Positions 46,601 through 57,899 of a stretch of 64,000 nt of DNA are shown in pieces. Source of the stretch: Kitagawia praeruptora (lineage: Eukaryota > Streptophyta > Magnoliopsida > Apiales > Apiaceae); assembly GCA_037693485.1 (NCBI GenBank), contig CM075351.1:15743001-15807000 (forward strand), written 5' to 3'. Both the position numbers and the translations under genes were made by a program. Position 1 is the first letter of the stretch, and every line of letters begins with the position of its first letter. The notes beneath the pieces were generated by a model. That model searched no databases and was not told where the DNA came from. It saw only the letters and a program-made list of their open reading frames with translations.

Positions 46601-47284
46601 TTCCTTCAAGCATATAAAAGCAAAACACAGGAATGAACACAATGAAGAAAATAATTGAATACAATTAGTACAAAAACAGATCATATACATATAAATAGAC
46701 AGACATACTAGAAGAATAAAATAAGTACGATACCCTTTTTTGGATAAGAATGTAACAAACTAACCAAACATGAAAGGCAGATCAAATTATAATTCACAAG
46801 GAACAAGACTAGCATTAAAAGACAAATTAAAGTTTCAAAATTGATTAAAAAAACATCGAAAATTTCGAATTTAGATAGCCTCTCTATAAGGGTAAAATTT
46901 CATCAAAGATTCCTACTTTGTCGATGCTTCGAAAAATCTTTAGCTTCTGAAGTTTTCCCAACAAAGCTGTAGCCATAACATACACACATTCAAGTACATA
47001 TATATATAATTTTAGAAGAAAAACAGAGCAAATTTCATTGACAAGCAATAGTGAGCATGAATGTAATCATGTAAACAAGTTGAGGAAACACATGGGAGAT
47101 GATAACAAAGAATGGAGTAGTAATAAATAAAGAAAAGTAGAAGGAGAGTGTAGTTATTTAACACGTTGAGAAGGTTATAAAGGTGGTTAAAAATTAAATA
47201 AGTGTGTGTGTATGATTAGCTTACTTTTTCATTTTTCAATGGAGAAGAAGCTGTCTGCAAACTAGTCCTCACCCTGGTGTTCAT
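43652..47284 (-). CDS. Leucine-zipper/DUF547 protein (MIP1-type N-terminus), 11 exons
   Basis: Eleven coding exons join in frame with GT-AG borders: 47284-47225, 46603-46499, 46406-46290, 46091-45836, 45731-45574, 45488-45139, 45057-44958, 44863-44804, 44617-44534, 44442-44326, 43957-43652. The product has 570 residues. Residues 45-150 form a coiled coil of the MIP1 leucine-zipper type (KLKKRLRHEESVHRALERAF, LPRLPPYLP, AVLEEEVVRLEEQVVQFRQG). About 205-330 is polar linker. The DUF547 domain follows (LTHQEKLAFWINTYNSCMMN, ATINVGGHLLNAITIEHFIL, EPLVTFALSCGSWSSPA), with the characteristic end VVPYDFSFRYLLHT. The biochemical activity of DUF547 is unknown; the zipper suggests protein interaction. 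A stop directly upstream in frame fixes the ATG at 47284. Every exon boundary was set by eye. Confidence 0.93.
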
Positions 47285-47440
47285 GTTCTATGGTGATTAT
47301 ATGTTTTCTTTAGCTGCAAGAATCATATGTGTGAGGAGTTGAAGATTAAAATGTGTGAAGAGAACTTGGTTGAGTTTGATGAAGTAAGAAGAACAGGGTC
47401 ATGTTGTAGTGGAATATATGTGTGTATGATGAAAAAAGCG

Positions 47441-47526
47441 GGAGACAGAGAGAGAGAGAGAGAGAGATGTGGGAGAGATGTGGGGAAAGAGAGAGAGGGA
47501 GAGGGAGAAGGGGGGGGGGGGGGGGG
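47441..47526. repeat. (GA)n tract and 17-base G run upstream of the DUF547 gene
   Basis: A GA repeat (47441-47466) and mixed GAGGGAGA purines lead into 17 consecutive G (47510-47526), about 160-240 bp before the start codon. On the gene's coding strand this is a pyrimidine-rich leader or promoter segment, common in plant 5' regions. The G-rich strand could form a G-quadruplex. Confidence 0.8.
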
Positions 47527-47867
47527 CTAAAGACAGAAAAACAGAGGTGGAGCAGCTGCTTAAAATCTAAGTAAGGCAGACTCGATTCTCGTGAACAAGG
47601 TATATGAGTTTGTAGATGAGCTCCACCATCCCCACCTCCCCCGACTTTAGCTGCACATCATCTTTACAAGGACACACACACACTAAACTAAAGTGTATGT
47701 GTGTATGAATGTGCTTGTGTGTGCAGAGTGGGGGAATCAGTGAATCACCAACTACCATGATACGGGGATTTATTTACTACGTAGTACATTTCAAAAGGAG
47801 TTTAACAAATTAATCAATTATCCAAATTTAACATGGTGTCAAAATATGATGATCCCTCTGTTCTAGA
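47527..47867. other. Upstream region of the DUF547 gene
   Basis: Contains CACACA/GTGTGTG short repeats (47670-47722). It probably holds the distal promoter; no further gene is seen. Confidence 0.4.
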
Positions 47868-48058
47868 AATCGATTGATTTTTGAAAAATCACCGATAAAT
47901 CAGTCAAAAAATCAGTCAAAATTTTGGAACCGATTCGGCCGATTTTGTAAAAATCGCCGATAAATCACCGATTTTTCAACTGAATCACCCAATAAATCGT
48001 AAATCGGTACCTCAACCGAATAGTTCCAATTTTCGAAATCTGCAACACTGGACGATCT
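47868..48058 (-). repeat. AATCGG-rich repeat family, copy 2
   Basis: Repeats of AATCACCGATAAATC and ACCGATT end in GAAATCTGCAACACTGG, the inverted equivalent of the CAGTGTTGTAAAAAGCGGGA start of copy 1. It is therefore the same family in opposite orientation. Confidence 0.6.
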
Positions 48059-48277
48059 GATAAATTAATAGTAAATTCTTAATATTTTATTCCTATAATA
48101 AAAACAATTTATTGAATTATATATCCTACACACTACGTGTGCATGTGGAATGGAAAAGGCGGTGGATGGTTTGTAGTTTGGATTAGTTGAATGTAGAGTC
48201 TCCTACCCATTCAGCTAACATCCAACCTTTGTCCTGTGTATGTATAGTTTGTTTTTCCTTCCTATTTTAAAATGAAA

Positions 48278-48817
48278 AATGCTAGAGGTACCAAAATGGA
48301 GTATCAAGAAAATGTTACCAAATGATGTGTTATTTTTTGATTGGTTATAGTTGAAATGGGTCCGCCAGGGCCATCCAATAAAAATATTTCAAAATGACAA
48401 CTAATTAAGAGCAAGTCCAACAATGTCCTACAGTATGCCTTATAAATATCATAAAAACTAGTGTCCTAGTGATTTAGGACATTATTTTTATGTATCAACT
48501 CCAACAATATGCCTTATCCTTGTGCCTTATTATTAAAATAATAATATATTTCATAAAAGAAGGGTAGAAAAGGAGGAAAGTGGATTTTTTTATTGATAAA
48601 AAATGAAATAAGGCATGACTAGTGGTGTCCTAAAAATAGGGCATGTGATTAATGTCCTAGTATTTTAAGGCACCACTAAGATATTGTTGGAACACATTTT
48701 TTCTTAAATGCCTTAAATTTTAGCTAAGGACACCAATTTAGGACATTGTTGGACTTGCTCTAATGCCATGTCATTTAGTACCCAATTTTGGTACCTAATT
48801 TGGTACCTGTAGCATTA
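48278..48817. mobile_element. MITE with AATGCTA..GGTACC ends, split by a Tourist MITE
   Basis: The left end AATGCTAGAGGTACCAAAAT and right end GGTACCTGTAGCATTAC are inverted. The inserted Tourist element (48409-48760) separates the halves. A similar end pair occurs at 54842-55023. Confidence 0.6.
48409..48760. mobile_element. Tourist-like MITE, copy 2 of the GAGCAAGTCCAACAATG family
   Basis: GAGCAAGTCCAACAATGTCC and GGACATTGTTGGACTTGCTC ends are flanked by TAA (48406-48408 and 48761-48763). Same family as 2737-3117, including the shared interior TAT(C/T)AA(C/T)TCCAACA. Confidence 0.9.
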
Positions 48818-48897
48818 CTCTTTTAAAAAATCAGTTCTTTGACTTCGTTTTGGTTGATTGCCAAAATTAATATAGTATTGTATACATAATTCTAAAA

Positions 48898-49220
48898 CTT
48901 GGTGATTAATCGGGATTAATTATTATTTTATGGGTTATTATCTTTTTTTTTAAGAAAAAATAGATAATTCAATAATAAAAAGTTATACAGCATCTACAAA
49001 TATGATAGAGTCAAACAAATATAAAATATTGATCATCAGACTTTATGAAGAGACAATTAAGCAATTTGAAGATGATATATTTACATGTAGTATATTCGAT
49101 TAATTTTTTCGATTAATTCTCAAATATCCGATTAATTCTATTCGATTAATTTTTTCTATTAATTCTCAAATATCCGATTAATTCTTGAATAGTGCCTTTA
49201 TCGATGAAGTCACTAATGTA
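48898..49220. repeat. AATCGG-rich repeat family, copy 3 (diverged)
   Basis: GGTGATTAATCGGGATTAAT at the start, then CGATTAATTTTTTCGATTAA and TCAAATATCCGATTAATTC repeats. Similar to copy 4 at 52858-53398. Confidence 0.55.
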
Positions 49221-49249
49221 AATTTTTGGAATATTGTAAGTTAATTTAT

Positions 49250-50596
49250 GGGCAAAAGGTCACTTTGCCTACTATACTATATAAAAATTTCCACTTAGCC
49301 TACTGTACTATCGAAGTGGTCACTGCACTTTCCTTTTTTTCCCTTTTCCCCATAGCCGTCTGTTGAATAAAAACTTCGTTTGTTTGACTAACGGACTGCT
49401 GAGTTGGCTCTTACAGTCACCACTCCACGTTGGCCACATCAGCAAACACATAACCCCGAAATAAAATCCAAAATAAACCCCTAATTAATCCCTAAATAAT
49501 CCCCAAATTAAATCCCTAAAAAAAATCATAAAAAATCATAAAAAAATATAAAGTTTTGAAGAAAAATCGTAAATTTTCATTAAAAATTATAAAAATCATA
49601 AAAAAGCAAAAATTCATAAAAAAAATTATATAAAATCGAATTTTTTGATTAAAAATCTAAAAATCGTAAATTTTTATTAAAAATGCATAAAAATATTATA
49701 AAAAATCATAAAAAAATAAAACCTACATATACACACAATATACATAGAAACTAATTACAAATGACTAATTATCAACACAAAGTAAGACTATACATACAAC
49801 ATTGATAAATCTACATATACACAATCAAGCTCATTCAAAGAATAATTAAAGAATACATACAATATAGATACAGATATTCATACATTGAAGATATTCATAC
49901 AACAGCTTAATTGTGAAGAAACCGCGAGGGGATATGATAAAGGGAAGTGAAAAAATCCTAATATTATTCCATAACAACAACAAAGAATTAAAGTCATTGG
50001 CGGGGAAAAAGGAGCAGCGGTGACGAGGTTGACGAAAGGAGAAGAGGCGGTTGAGGGCGAAGTGGCGCGGAGGTTGCGCGAAGTGAAAAGGGATGGGTTG
50101 TTGGTGGTGAATAGCAGGCGGGTGTTGCTGTGAAAGGTGGGTGGAGGCGACGGTGAACGAAAAAAGAGGGAGGAGATGTGGCGGTGGTCTGTGTTGAACG
50201 GAGCGGTGGGGAAGATGCCGGAGTTGGTGGGTTGTGGGATGGAGGTGTTGGTTGTGTGGGTGGTGAATTAAAGGAGAGGAAGTGATGGTGGTGGAGGATT
50301 GTTATGATCTGATTTGGGGTTAATTGAGGGTTTTATTTTGGGGTTAATTGAGGATTTATTTTGGGGTTTATTTGGGTATTTAATTTGGGGTTTTGTGTTG
50401 CTAATGTGTCTTCTACGTGGAGTGGTGACGCAGTAGCCAGGTCAGCCGTCCGTTAGTCAAATGGATGGCAGACTTTTTAAATAGACGGCGATGGGGAAAA
50501 GAAAAAAAAATGGAAAGTGCAGTGATCACTTCAATAGTACAGTAGGTTAAGTGGAAATTTTTATATAATACAGTAGCCAAAGTGACCTTTTGCCGG
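49250..50596. mobile_element. MULE (Mutator-like) element, 1.35 kb, long inverted ends, GC-rich centre
   Basis: A 9-bp duplication TTAATTTAT (49241-49249 and 50597-50605) flanks inverted ends of about 85 bp (GGCAAAAGGTCACTTTG, AAAAATTTCCACTTA, TGATCACTGCACTTTCC in matching positions). The interior changes from very AT-rich to a GC-rich block (about 49995-50290). All minus-strand frames of the part I translated are open, but C-rich composition alone could explain that. No transposase. The GC-rich block may be captured host sequence (Pack-MULE-like). Confidence 0.85.
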
Positions 50597-50711
50597 TTAA
50601 TTTATAAAATAATCTATTATATATATAATAGGTCAACACAAGAAGAAAATGTGAGATTTTTTAATGCACATGAAAATACCAATTTGCCCTCATGTTTAAT
50701 ATTTATTAAAA

Positions 50712-50790
50712 AAATGTGTTGTTCATGGATATCGAACTTGAGTCTATCAAATAACTTAGGCATGCTCTTACCACTATACTACAATGTCAC
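50712..50790 (-). repeat. tRNA-like segment in the second Helitron, copy 1
   Basis: On the minus strand TAGTATAGTGGTAAGAGC (A-box-like, 50764-50781) and AAGTTCGAT (B-box-like, 50731-50739). A second copy at about 50905-50968 has lost the B box by a short deletion. Confidence 0.5.
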
Positions 50791-50904
50791 ATGTGTTTTC
50801 AAACCATACACATAATAAGTCAATGTCGTTTAAGAGTAATACATTTGTAAATAACTATGGAGCTAAATTAAACTTAGCTAAAACACCAACACATTTTTAT
50901 TAAA

Positions 50905-50968
50905 AAAAGTGTTGTTCATGGGAATCTATCAAGTAACTTATGCATGCTCTTGCCACTATGCCACAATG
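50905..50968 (-). repeat. tRNA-like segment in the second Helitron, copy 2 (damaged)
   Basis: The A-box-like GGCATAGTGGCAAGAGCATG is kept, but the TCGAACTTGAG block seen in copy 1 is missing. The surrounding GTGTTGTTCATGG and ACAATGTCACATGTG are shared with copy 1, showing duplication. Confidence 0.45.
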
Positions 50969-52193
50969 TCACATGTGTTTATAAATAATACACGTAATAT
51001 GTGAATATCTTAATAGTAATACATTTGTAAATAAATTTGGAGCTAAATTAAACTTTAAAATAATAATAATAATAATAATAATAATCAACATAATAACAAT
51101 TCTTGGCTATATTTTATTTTTACATTTATTGATTCGGATTATAGTATATTATGTTATATCATTTATTAATATTATTCTCTATCGATGTCAATATATAGAA
51201 CTATACAAATTATTTATTTGACGAATTTATTGATTTATCAAATATTTATTTACCAAGACACAATTGATTAAAGGTAAAAATTTTGAATTTTTTTAAATAA
51301 TTAAAATATCAATTAAAAAATTATAATAAATTTTAGAAAATAATTAAAGCTAGCTAGAGGCTCGTAATTCGCTAAGAGAAACAACAAACTCATTCAAGTC
51401 TTTGGTCTATCTGTTCACTCCAATTAGGATCTTTGGATGAAACTGTATTTGAAAAAAGAAATGATTAATTCATTGTTAAAGCACGAACATAAGGCATATG
51501 AGCAACTTTAACTTATGATGATAAAAGTACGAAAAAATATTCTAGAGTGTGATAAGCTTGTAGTTACACAAGATATATTTATTCAGTCAATTAGAATTAT
51601 CTGGTGTTTTACAAGTCTAGCGGACACAGGAATAGTAAAGGACAAAGGATGCTTAAAATGAAGAAATTAGAAGAAAATAGATGAAAGAGTTGGAAAGATA
51701 GTTTTAAGTGAAAGCGCAAGGCCTGAGTAGAATATTTGAAGATTTACGAAGTTTTTGATTAATATCAAGAGTAAAACCTACATTCGCATAATGCAATATC
51801 TTGAAGCCTATTTAGTTTGTATCTTGAATATTATTGAAGATCGAACTAAATGGATGTATCATTTTCAAAGAAGTGGAAGAACAGTTTAGTATTGTAAGTG
51901 TTCTGAAAAATCCTCTTAATTAGACGATGCCTATAAAACACTCAAATTCTATTATATGACTCATAAAAAGAAAAATTAACATGACTATTATCAATATTAC
52001 TCATATTAATTTTCAGATTACAAACTTGAACATACTTAAATAAGTACACAATAATCGCATATGTGCCATTAACAAGCAAAATTCCATTAATTAATCATAT
52101 GAAGTACTTTGAAAGACATTAATCCTACACAATTTAATTTTAAAATACAATTTAAAATAGTGACCCGTGCCTCACACGAATTTTTTATGCTAG

Positions 52194-52857
52194 TACTATT
52201 TTATTGATATGATTGGTTGGCATTATAAAGTTAAAGCTTATCGCAATGGGCCTCTACATGCGCACTTTAGTCGGACTAGATAGATATAGAGACAGGCCCT
52301 CACCGTTCCATTATGAACTAACGTGTACCACCGAGTCCTATGATTCCCACTCAGTGAGTCCCGTTCTGCCCGAAACTTTTCAACTCTTTTAATTTATTTT
52401 TTCAGCTTCAATAATTTCCCATTCATTTTGATACGTTTTTTTAGAGAACCTAACACGCATTTTAAGGTGTATAACTAGTATTGTTCCATAATTTATTTTT
52501 AAAATTTTCTTTCTTTTATAAAAATAGGATTGTTCTATTTTTATACAAAAAAAGAAAATTGTAAAAATAAATTATATAACTATAGTCTATAGTAGTTAGG
52601 GGCCTTAAAATACGTATCATGCCCCGTCCCTAATGTATATAATTTATGGGGACGGAGTGAGTATAGGAGTAATTTGAGATTTGACAGAATTCAAAATTTG
52701 TATGTTGTTTAAAGATTTGATTTAATTTGTTATCATCGTAAGCCAACAACTCCTGACCTAAGTTTTATACGAGGAGTGTTCATAACTTAATAAATAACAG
52801 GAATTATTTGTTTGATGGACCTTTGTTTTATTATAATTAATTATATTTTTAAAATTC
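52194..52857. other. Spacer with a decayed Stowaway copy
   Basis: About 52440-52661 contains the Stowaway palindrome (ACACGCATTTTAAGGTG ... GGACGGAGTGAG followed by TA), but the left terminus is missing or degraded. Nothing else is recognised. Confidence 0.5.
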
Positions 52858-53398
52858 GCGGTGATTAATTGGGATTAATTTCATGAATTATTGTATTAAT
52901 TAATAAGTTAAGTTCTATTGAGACCAACATTTGAGTGGAGATCGTGGAACTTATGCACTCAAAATATTGTAAAACATATATATTTATAAAAAATGTTCAA
53001 TGAATATTATTATTTCATTCAAAATCTTAAAAATCATATATGATTTGTAAGCAGAACATGTTTTGAAGAACAATACGCTCTGCATGAATTTTTTTGCAGA
53101 ACATACATGATTTTCAAGATTTTTAATGAAATTTGTATGTAAAATATATATAATTTTCATGATTTTCAATTAAATAAATGAAATAGTCAATATTTACAAT
53201 TAAATAAATGAATAGATTTTTGCAATGTTTTGATTGATATATGATCTTCGGTATCCGATAAAATATATGGTTTCCATAGAACTTGACTCTTAATTAATAA
53301 TCTAAATATCCAATTAATTATTCTAATTAATCCCTAAATATTTGATTAATTCTTAAACAATACATTTACCAATTAAATCAGATTCTCGCTTTTTACAA
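52858..53398 (-). repeat. AATCGG-rich repeat family, copy 4
   Basis: Starts GCGGTGATTAATTGGGATTA and ends TCTCGCTTTTTACAACATTA, the inverted form of copy 1's TGTTGTAAAAAGCGGGA start. The middle contains several AACATATATATTT and TCATGATTTTCAA stretches and no coding sequence. Confidence 0.6.
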
Positions 53399-53931
53399 CA
53401 TTACAACTAATTCCAAATATTATCGTCTTATTTTTTAATCAAACAGCGGTACGAGACCGTGCAAACCGTTAGTAAAGATATAATTAGGCTAGCTGAGTTA
53501 GGATAGGGAAACTAATGAATTTTAGAGTTATACTGTAGCATTCAGGGGCAGAAGCAGAGGGTGGTAACTGAAAGTCTGAAACTAATGAATCTTTATTTAT
53601 TTTAAATCCTGACTAACTTCTAAAAATTAACAAAATTTAAACGAAAATTTTAGTATTTTTTTTTATAAAATCACAATTTATAGTTAAAAATAAATAAAGA
53701 TTCTATTTTAAATCCTGACTAACTTCTATAATTAACAAAATTTTATTTTAATCCGACTTTTTTTTTTTCTTAAATAATTATTAAAATATATTTTTTAATT
53801 CCATTTGTTGGTTGATTCCACATCAACATCACATGCATTTAACTCGCAAAACAAAAAAACAAATACGGTCAAAGACAATAAGACATACTCAAATGGGGAA
53901 TTAATTCACAGGTTTTTTCATATTTAATTAC
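53399..53931. other. Spacer with a short duplication
   Basis: ATTTTAAATCCTGACTAACT is present twice (near 53601 and 53712), together with the following ATTAACAAAATTT. CATTCAGGGGCAGAAGCAG near 53541 resembles the fragment at 14594. No gene. Confidence 0.45.
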
Positions 53932-53933
53932 TA

Positions 53934-54380
53934 CTCCCTCCGTACCTGTTTGGCACATTTGCAAATAAAATTTGTTCCTAAATACAGTAGAATCTCGATA
54001 AATGAATATTCGATAAACGAATAACCTCGTCAAATGAATAATTTTTTCCGGTCCCAACATAATAAAGACAGTGTATTTTTTATCTCGATAAATGAATAAT
54101 CTCGATTAATGAATAAAATTTTCCAATCCCGAGCGTATTCATTTATCAAGGTTTAACTGTAGTTATCACATTCATTGTTCCAATACCTATTTTTACCAAT
54201 TTTTCCATATATACTTTTTATTTCTAATACCAATGTTTGACTTTATATTTAATATATACACTCATAACTCTTCATTTAATGCTAAAATTAAGGGCAAACA
54301 TGGAAACAAATTACATAATTAAATACTTCTTAATATGTGTGTTTTTTGCAAATGTGTCAACTAAAAAGGAAGGAAGGGAT
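53934..54380. mobile_element. Stowaway-like MITE interrupted by another TA-inserting MITE
   Basis: The left end CTCCCTCCGTACCTGTTTGG and right end AAGGAAGGAAGGGAT are flanked by TA. The sub-terminal TTTGGCACATTTGCAAATA and its inverse TTTTGCAAATGTGTCAAC confirm the pairing. Confidence 0.75.
53985..54159. mobile_element. mariner-like MITE (175 bp)
   Basis: CAGTAGAATCTCGATAAATG and its inverse CATTTATCAAGGTTTAACTG are flanked by TA on both sides. The interior repeats TCGATAAATGAATA-like units five to six times. It is inserted in the Stowaway-like MITE. Confidence 0.75.
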
Positions 54381-54585
54381 TAGTTCCTATCTCTTGACAA
54401 AAAAAAATGAATAATGCTAGTTCCTACTGTATCTAATAGGGCTATGTTTAATTTTTTTTTTAAAAACAAAACGGTAGATCGGGAATGTCTTTTCACCTAA
54501 AAGCTGTTATATTGGAAACTAGCCTATGTCTAGGGTCCAGGGAGCTGGAAAGTAAATCCTCCTATTAGGGGGGGTGTTCGGCTAA

Positions 54586-54760
54586 CTTAGAATAAGTCAA
54601 CTTATTTTAAGTTGAAAGTTAAGATTCTTAATTTTCCAATTAATTTTTGTAATTTATTGAATCTCAAACATACATTAAATACTTGTATAAAAAAAATTAT
54701 CAAAATATAAAATTTTTACCCGAAAATAAGTCCGCTGAAATAAGTTGCCAAACAGCTCAT
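54586..54760. mobile_element. Probable hAT-like MITE
   Basis: GGGGTGTTCGGCTAAC near the left and TTGCCAAACAGCTC at the right resemble the ends of the element at 34906-35241. AAGTCAACTTATTTTAAG is a sub-terminal palindrome. No duplication was established. Confidence 0.4.
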
Positions 54761-54841
54761 ATTTTATATTGATATAAAAGGGTGTTAGTAAATGCATTTC
54801 ATGTGTACTCAATGTACCCTTTTATATTGTGTTAAATCAAA

Positions 54842-55023
54842 GAGTAATGCTACATATACAAAATTAATTATAAAAAATAGTTCCACAGATGATAATGTGA
54901 CAGTATGGAATATTTTGATTGATGTTGTTGGTGTGAATACAGGAAACCACTATTATTACAATAAATAACTCTGCCACATGAAAAAAATTTGGGAACTAAA
55001 TTTTTTACCCCTAGCATTATTCT
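54842..55023. mobile_element. Short MITE with GTAATGCTA ends
   Basis: GAGTAATGCTACATATAC and the inverted CCCCTAGCATTATTC enclose about 180 bp. Similar ends occur at 48278-48817. Confidence 0.5.
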
Positions 55024-56497
55024 AAATTAAATTACCTGTTAATTGCATAATTAAACATGTTAACCCATCATTCTATCATAGAGGCCACTGGCCCCTTCTA
55101 TATCTTCCTAGTTTGGCTTAATTGGGTTCAAATTTCGATACCTCCATATAGATAACATGGAGGGTACTTGCTAGAGAGCATGCAAGTCTCCACTTACTGA
55201 GCTCGCATTATGCAGTTGACTTGACAGAGATTGTCAACAACACAACGGAATGTATACGGAAAGTTGTAACAAAATATACTAGGAGAGACTATTCTTGTAT
55301 AACCGACTTGTGTATAGTCTATTGTGCAAAGATTTTTAGCTAGGTGTTGTTTCCAGAGATCAGGAACAGCCCCATCTGTTTAATTTTATTACGCGCTGAT
55401 TTTAATTTAGTGTTTGCCTAGCAAATTTAGCTCTATCCATGGGAGCCGACGCTTCTTAGAATAGAGATATTTCTGGTTCCGTCACTGCTCCTCCCACTTT
55501 AGTTGCGGAATCATAATTGTTTTACTCAACGAAATCATTTCTTTCATGACAAAAAAAGAAAGTTCTCCACGAACAATAGGTATAGTTTTGTGGATGGAAC
55601 GGTACTCGGAACCAGCTCAACACCGTAATCCAGTGGTTGTCACTTTCCCATTGTTTCCCTGGGGCTGCAGTCTTAATTAACTCATGTCCTGTAACTTTTT
55701 CTTCATTTAAAGACCAACAGTGCTCAAGTTGAATTATGGCATTGCAGTACTGGTGAGGACCAGTTGATGATCAAGTGGGACACTTCCTCATGCCACTCAA
55801 ATAAATCATTCTGCTGTCTTCTCTATACGAATTGCAATCTTCTGCTTCTTATTCTTCCTGGTTATCATTGTGAATTATGTCTTCTACCAACTCTATAAAG
55901 TCCCGAATTTCCCTTAACTAATTAAACCCTAATGATCAAGTTAAGTAGTTAACTTAATCACAAGCCAAAAATCAACATGTTAGAATTATGTAAATGACAT
56001 CAGGTCGAATGGACTTGCACGGCCTTGGTATTTTTAACGTATTGAGAATTCGGAAGAGTCGACAACTTATTGTAATACATAGATCTTAGGCCAAATAAAA
56101 CATTAGATCTTAGTGACAGCGACACGATCACAACTCAACGATAAAGTTTTTTTTTTTTTTAAATAATTATACACACTCACACACCCACCTTTTCTTTGAT
56201 AAGGTTCAACGAGGTAAAATAAAGCTATTTGCATTTGTAGTGGCAGTGCATACATATATAAGAAGTGGGGTTAAGCAAATTCAATATTAATCAATCTGTA
56301 AGTATCAAGCAATCGGGAAGTATGATGAAATGTACCCAGAAGAAGAAGAAAAAGTAGCACGGGCTTTCAATAGTGGTCCTTGTTTTTATCTTACAAACGT
56401 ACAGGCTCCATAGATTTCTCGAAGGAAATTCCTGTGGTAGGTCTCTCCCTTGTTTTCATCACATCTCATGTTGCCTTCATGACAAAAAAGTCAAAAG
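55024..56497. other. Intergenic DNA
   Basis: No gene family, RNA or complete element recognised over about 1.5 kb. A T run at 56147-56160 may be a retroposon remnant. Confidence 0.4.
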
Positions 56498-56502
56498 CAC
56501 TA

Positions 56503-56857
56503 TGTTGGAACCAGATTTCTGCCAGGCGGATCCTTTGTTTGGACCTGCAAAAGAAGAAGAATGCGAGAATTTTAATCCCCGATTCACTTCCGGCGTAAGA
56601 GTAAGTATTCCGGTTCTTTTAGAGAGATATAGGTAAACGTAGAGGGTTTGGGTTAAGAAAATACTTGAGTTGTCCCCCTGCCTCAAATAACTTCCTCTCT
56701 TATTTATAGTGTGGTTGTGAATCATTGGGAGGTGGAAAAGGTGGAATGAAGTGTCCCACATTTATGTCCGTTGCACAAAAGTGGGGAATGTGTATCATTA
56801 CTCTAAGGAAGCGGAGAACATGCCCATGATGGCTAAAATGAAGGTGGGCCTCCAACA
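56503..56857 (-). repeat. 3' LTR of the array-bearing element
   Basis: Plus-strand reading TGTTGGAACC to CCTCCAACA. It differs from the other LTR by only a few substitutions and small indels, so the insertion is relatively recent. Confidence 0.92.
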
Positions 56858-57359
56858 TGTCCCTGAGCTTTGTTCGGAGATCCCTTCTTCAAGTTTCGTT
56901 CCTATTTAAGCTCCACTCCTGCTTTTTCTATTTGCATGTTGTTTTCTTTCGGCTAGTTCCTTTGTTCGACCTCAGCTTAATCTCTTCGGATTGAGCTTCT
57001 TCAGCCTTTATGCATCTTTGGTAGCTATGTACCTCAGCATAGTCCCTTCGTTCGGTCTGGGCGTAATTTCCATAAATTATGCCTCTTCAACTCTTACGTA
57101 TCTTAGGTAGTTCGTACCTTAGCGTATTTCAATAACAATTCTGCCTTGTCGTAATTCTTTCGGATTAAGCTTCTTTGGTATTTACGCATCTTCGGTAACT
57201 TGTACTTTATCGTTTTTATTAAAAAATCTTGCCTTAGCCAAATCCCTTCGGATTAAGCTTCTTTGGCCTTTACGCATCTTCGTTCGTTCATCTTCGTGAA
57301 CAGCCTAGCATGTCTATGCGTCTTTGGTCGTTCATCCTAGTGAACAACCTAACATGTCT

Positions 57360-57675
57360 TCAGCCTTCTACCTAGAATGACTATGTGTCTTCGACCGTAG
57401 CCTAGCATGACTATGCGTCTTTGGCCGTAGCCTAGCATGTTAATTTTAGTTTTATGCATCTTCGGCCGTAGCCTAGCATGACTATGCGTCTTTGTCCGTA
57501 GCCTATCATGTTTATGCGTCTTTGGCCGTAGCCTAGCATGTTAATTTTAATTTTATGCATCTTCGGCCGTAGCCTAGCATGAGTGCATGACTATGCGTCT
57601 TCGGCCGTAGCCTAGCATGACTATGCGTCTTTGGCCGTAGCCTAGCATGACTATGCGTCTTTGGCCGTAGCCTAG
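57360..57675. repeat. Tandem repeat, CCGTAGCCTAGCATG units
   Basis: Nine copies of GGCCGTAGCCTAGCATG or close variants, separated by ACTATGCGTCTTT- or TTAATTTTA-type spacers, about 30-42 bp apart. The flanks 56990-57360 and 57675-57740 contain looser related units (CCTTCGGATTAAGCTTCTT, TACGCATCTTCGGTA). Confidence 0.85.
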
Positions 57676-57899
57676 CATATTTTATTGTGCCTCGGCGTAA
57701 TCTCTTCGGATTATGCTTCTTCGGTTATTATGTGTCTTCGGTATTTGATATCTGGCATATTTCCCCCAGTATTTAAGGGATGAATTAATCTAAGTGGTTC
57801 ACCCTTTGGAGTCGGATGTAGCAGTAGTTCTCGTCCTAGCTCTTCGGGGGTGCGATTCGGAGCCCCTTGACTCGTTTTCATCCTTGTGCAATTTTTTTT

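Larger units (their letters stand above)
50613..52193 (+). mobile_element. Non-autonomous Helitron (1.58 kb)
   Basis: Starts TCTATTATATATATAATAGG after an A and ends with a hairpin-like CCCGTGCCTCACACG, then CTAG (52190-52193) before a T. There is no target duplication and no Rep/helicase. It lies eight bases beyond the MULE duplication. Two tRNA-like segments occur on its antisense strand near the 5' end, as in the Helitron at 29121-31810. Confidence 0.8.

Noticed and set aside
46860..46985. Additional exon in intron 1 of the DUF547 gene (minus-strand reading MATALLGKLQKLKIFRS...)
   Set aside because: The exon chain without it is in frame and matches the family N-terminus as I know it; including it would introduce a stop.
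49970..50290. Minus-strand proline/serine/threonine-rich coding sequence in the MULE
   Set aside because: More than one frame of the stretch I translated is open because of C-rich composition, so openness is not evidence for coding; kept only as possible captured sequence.
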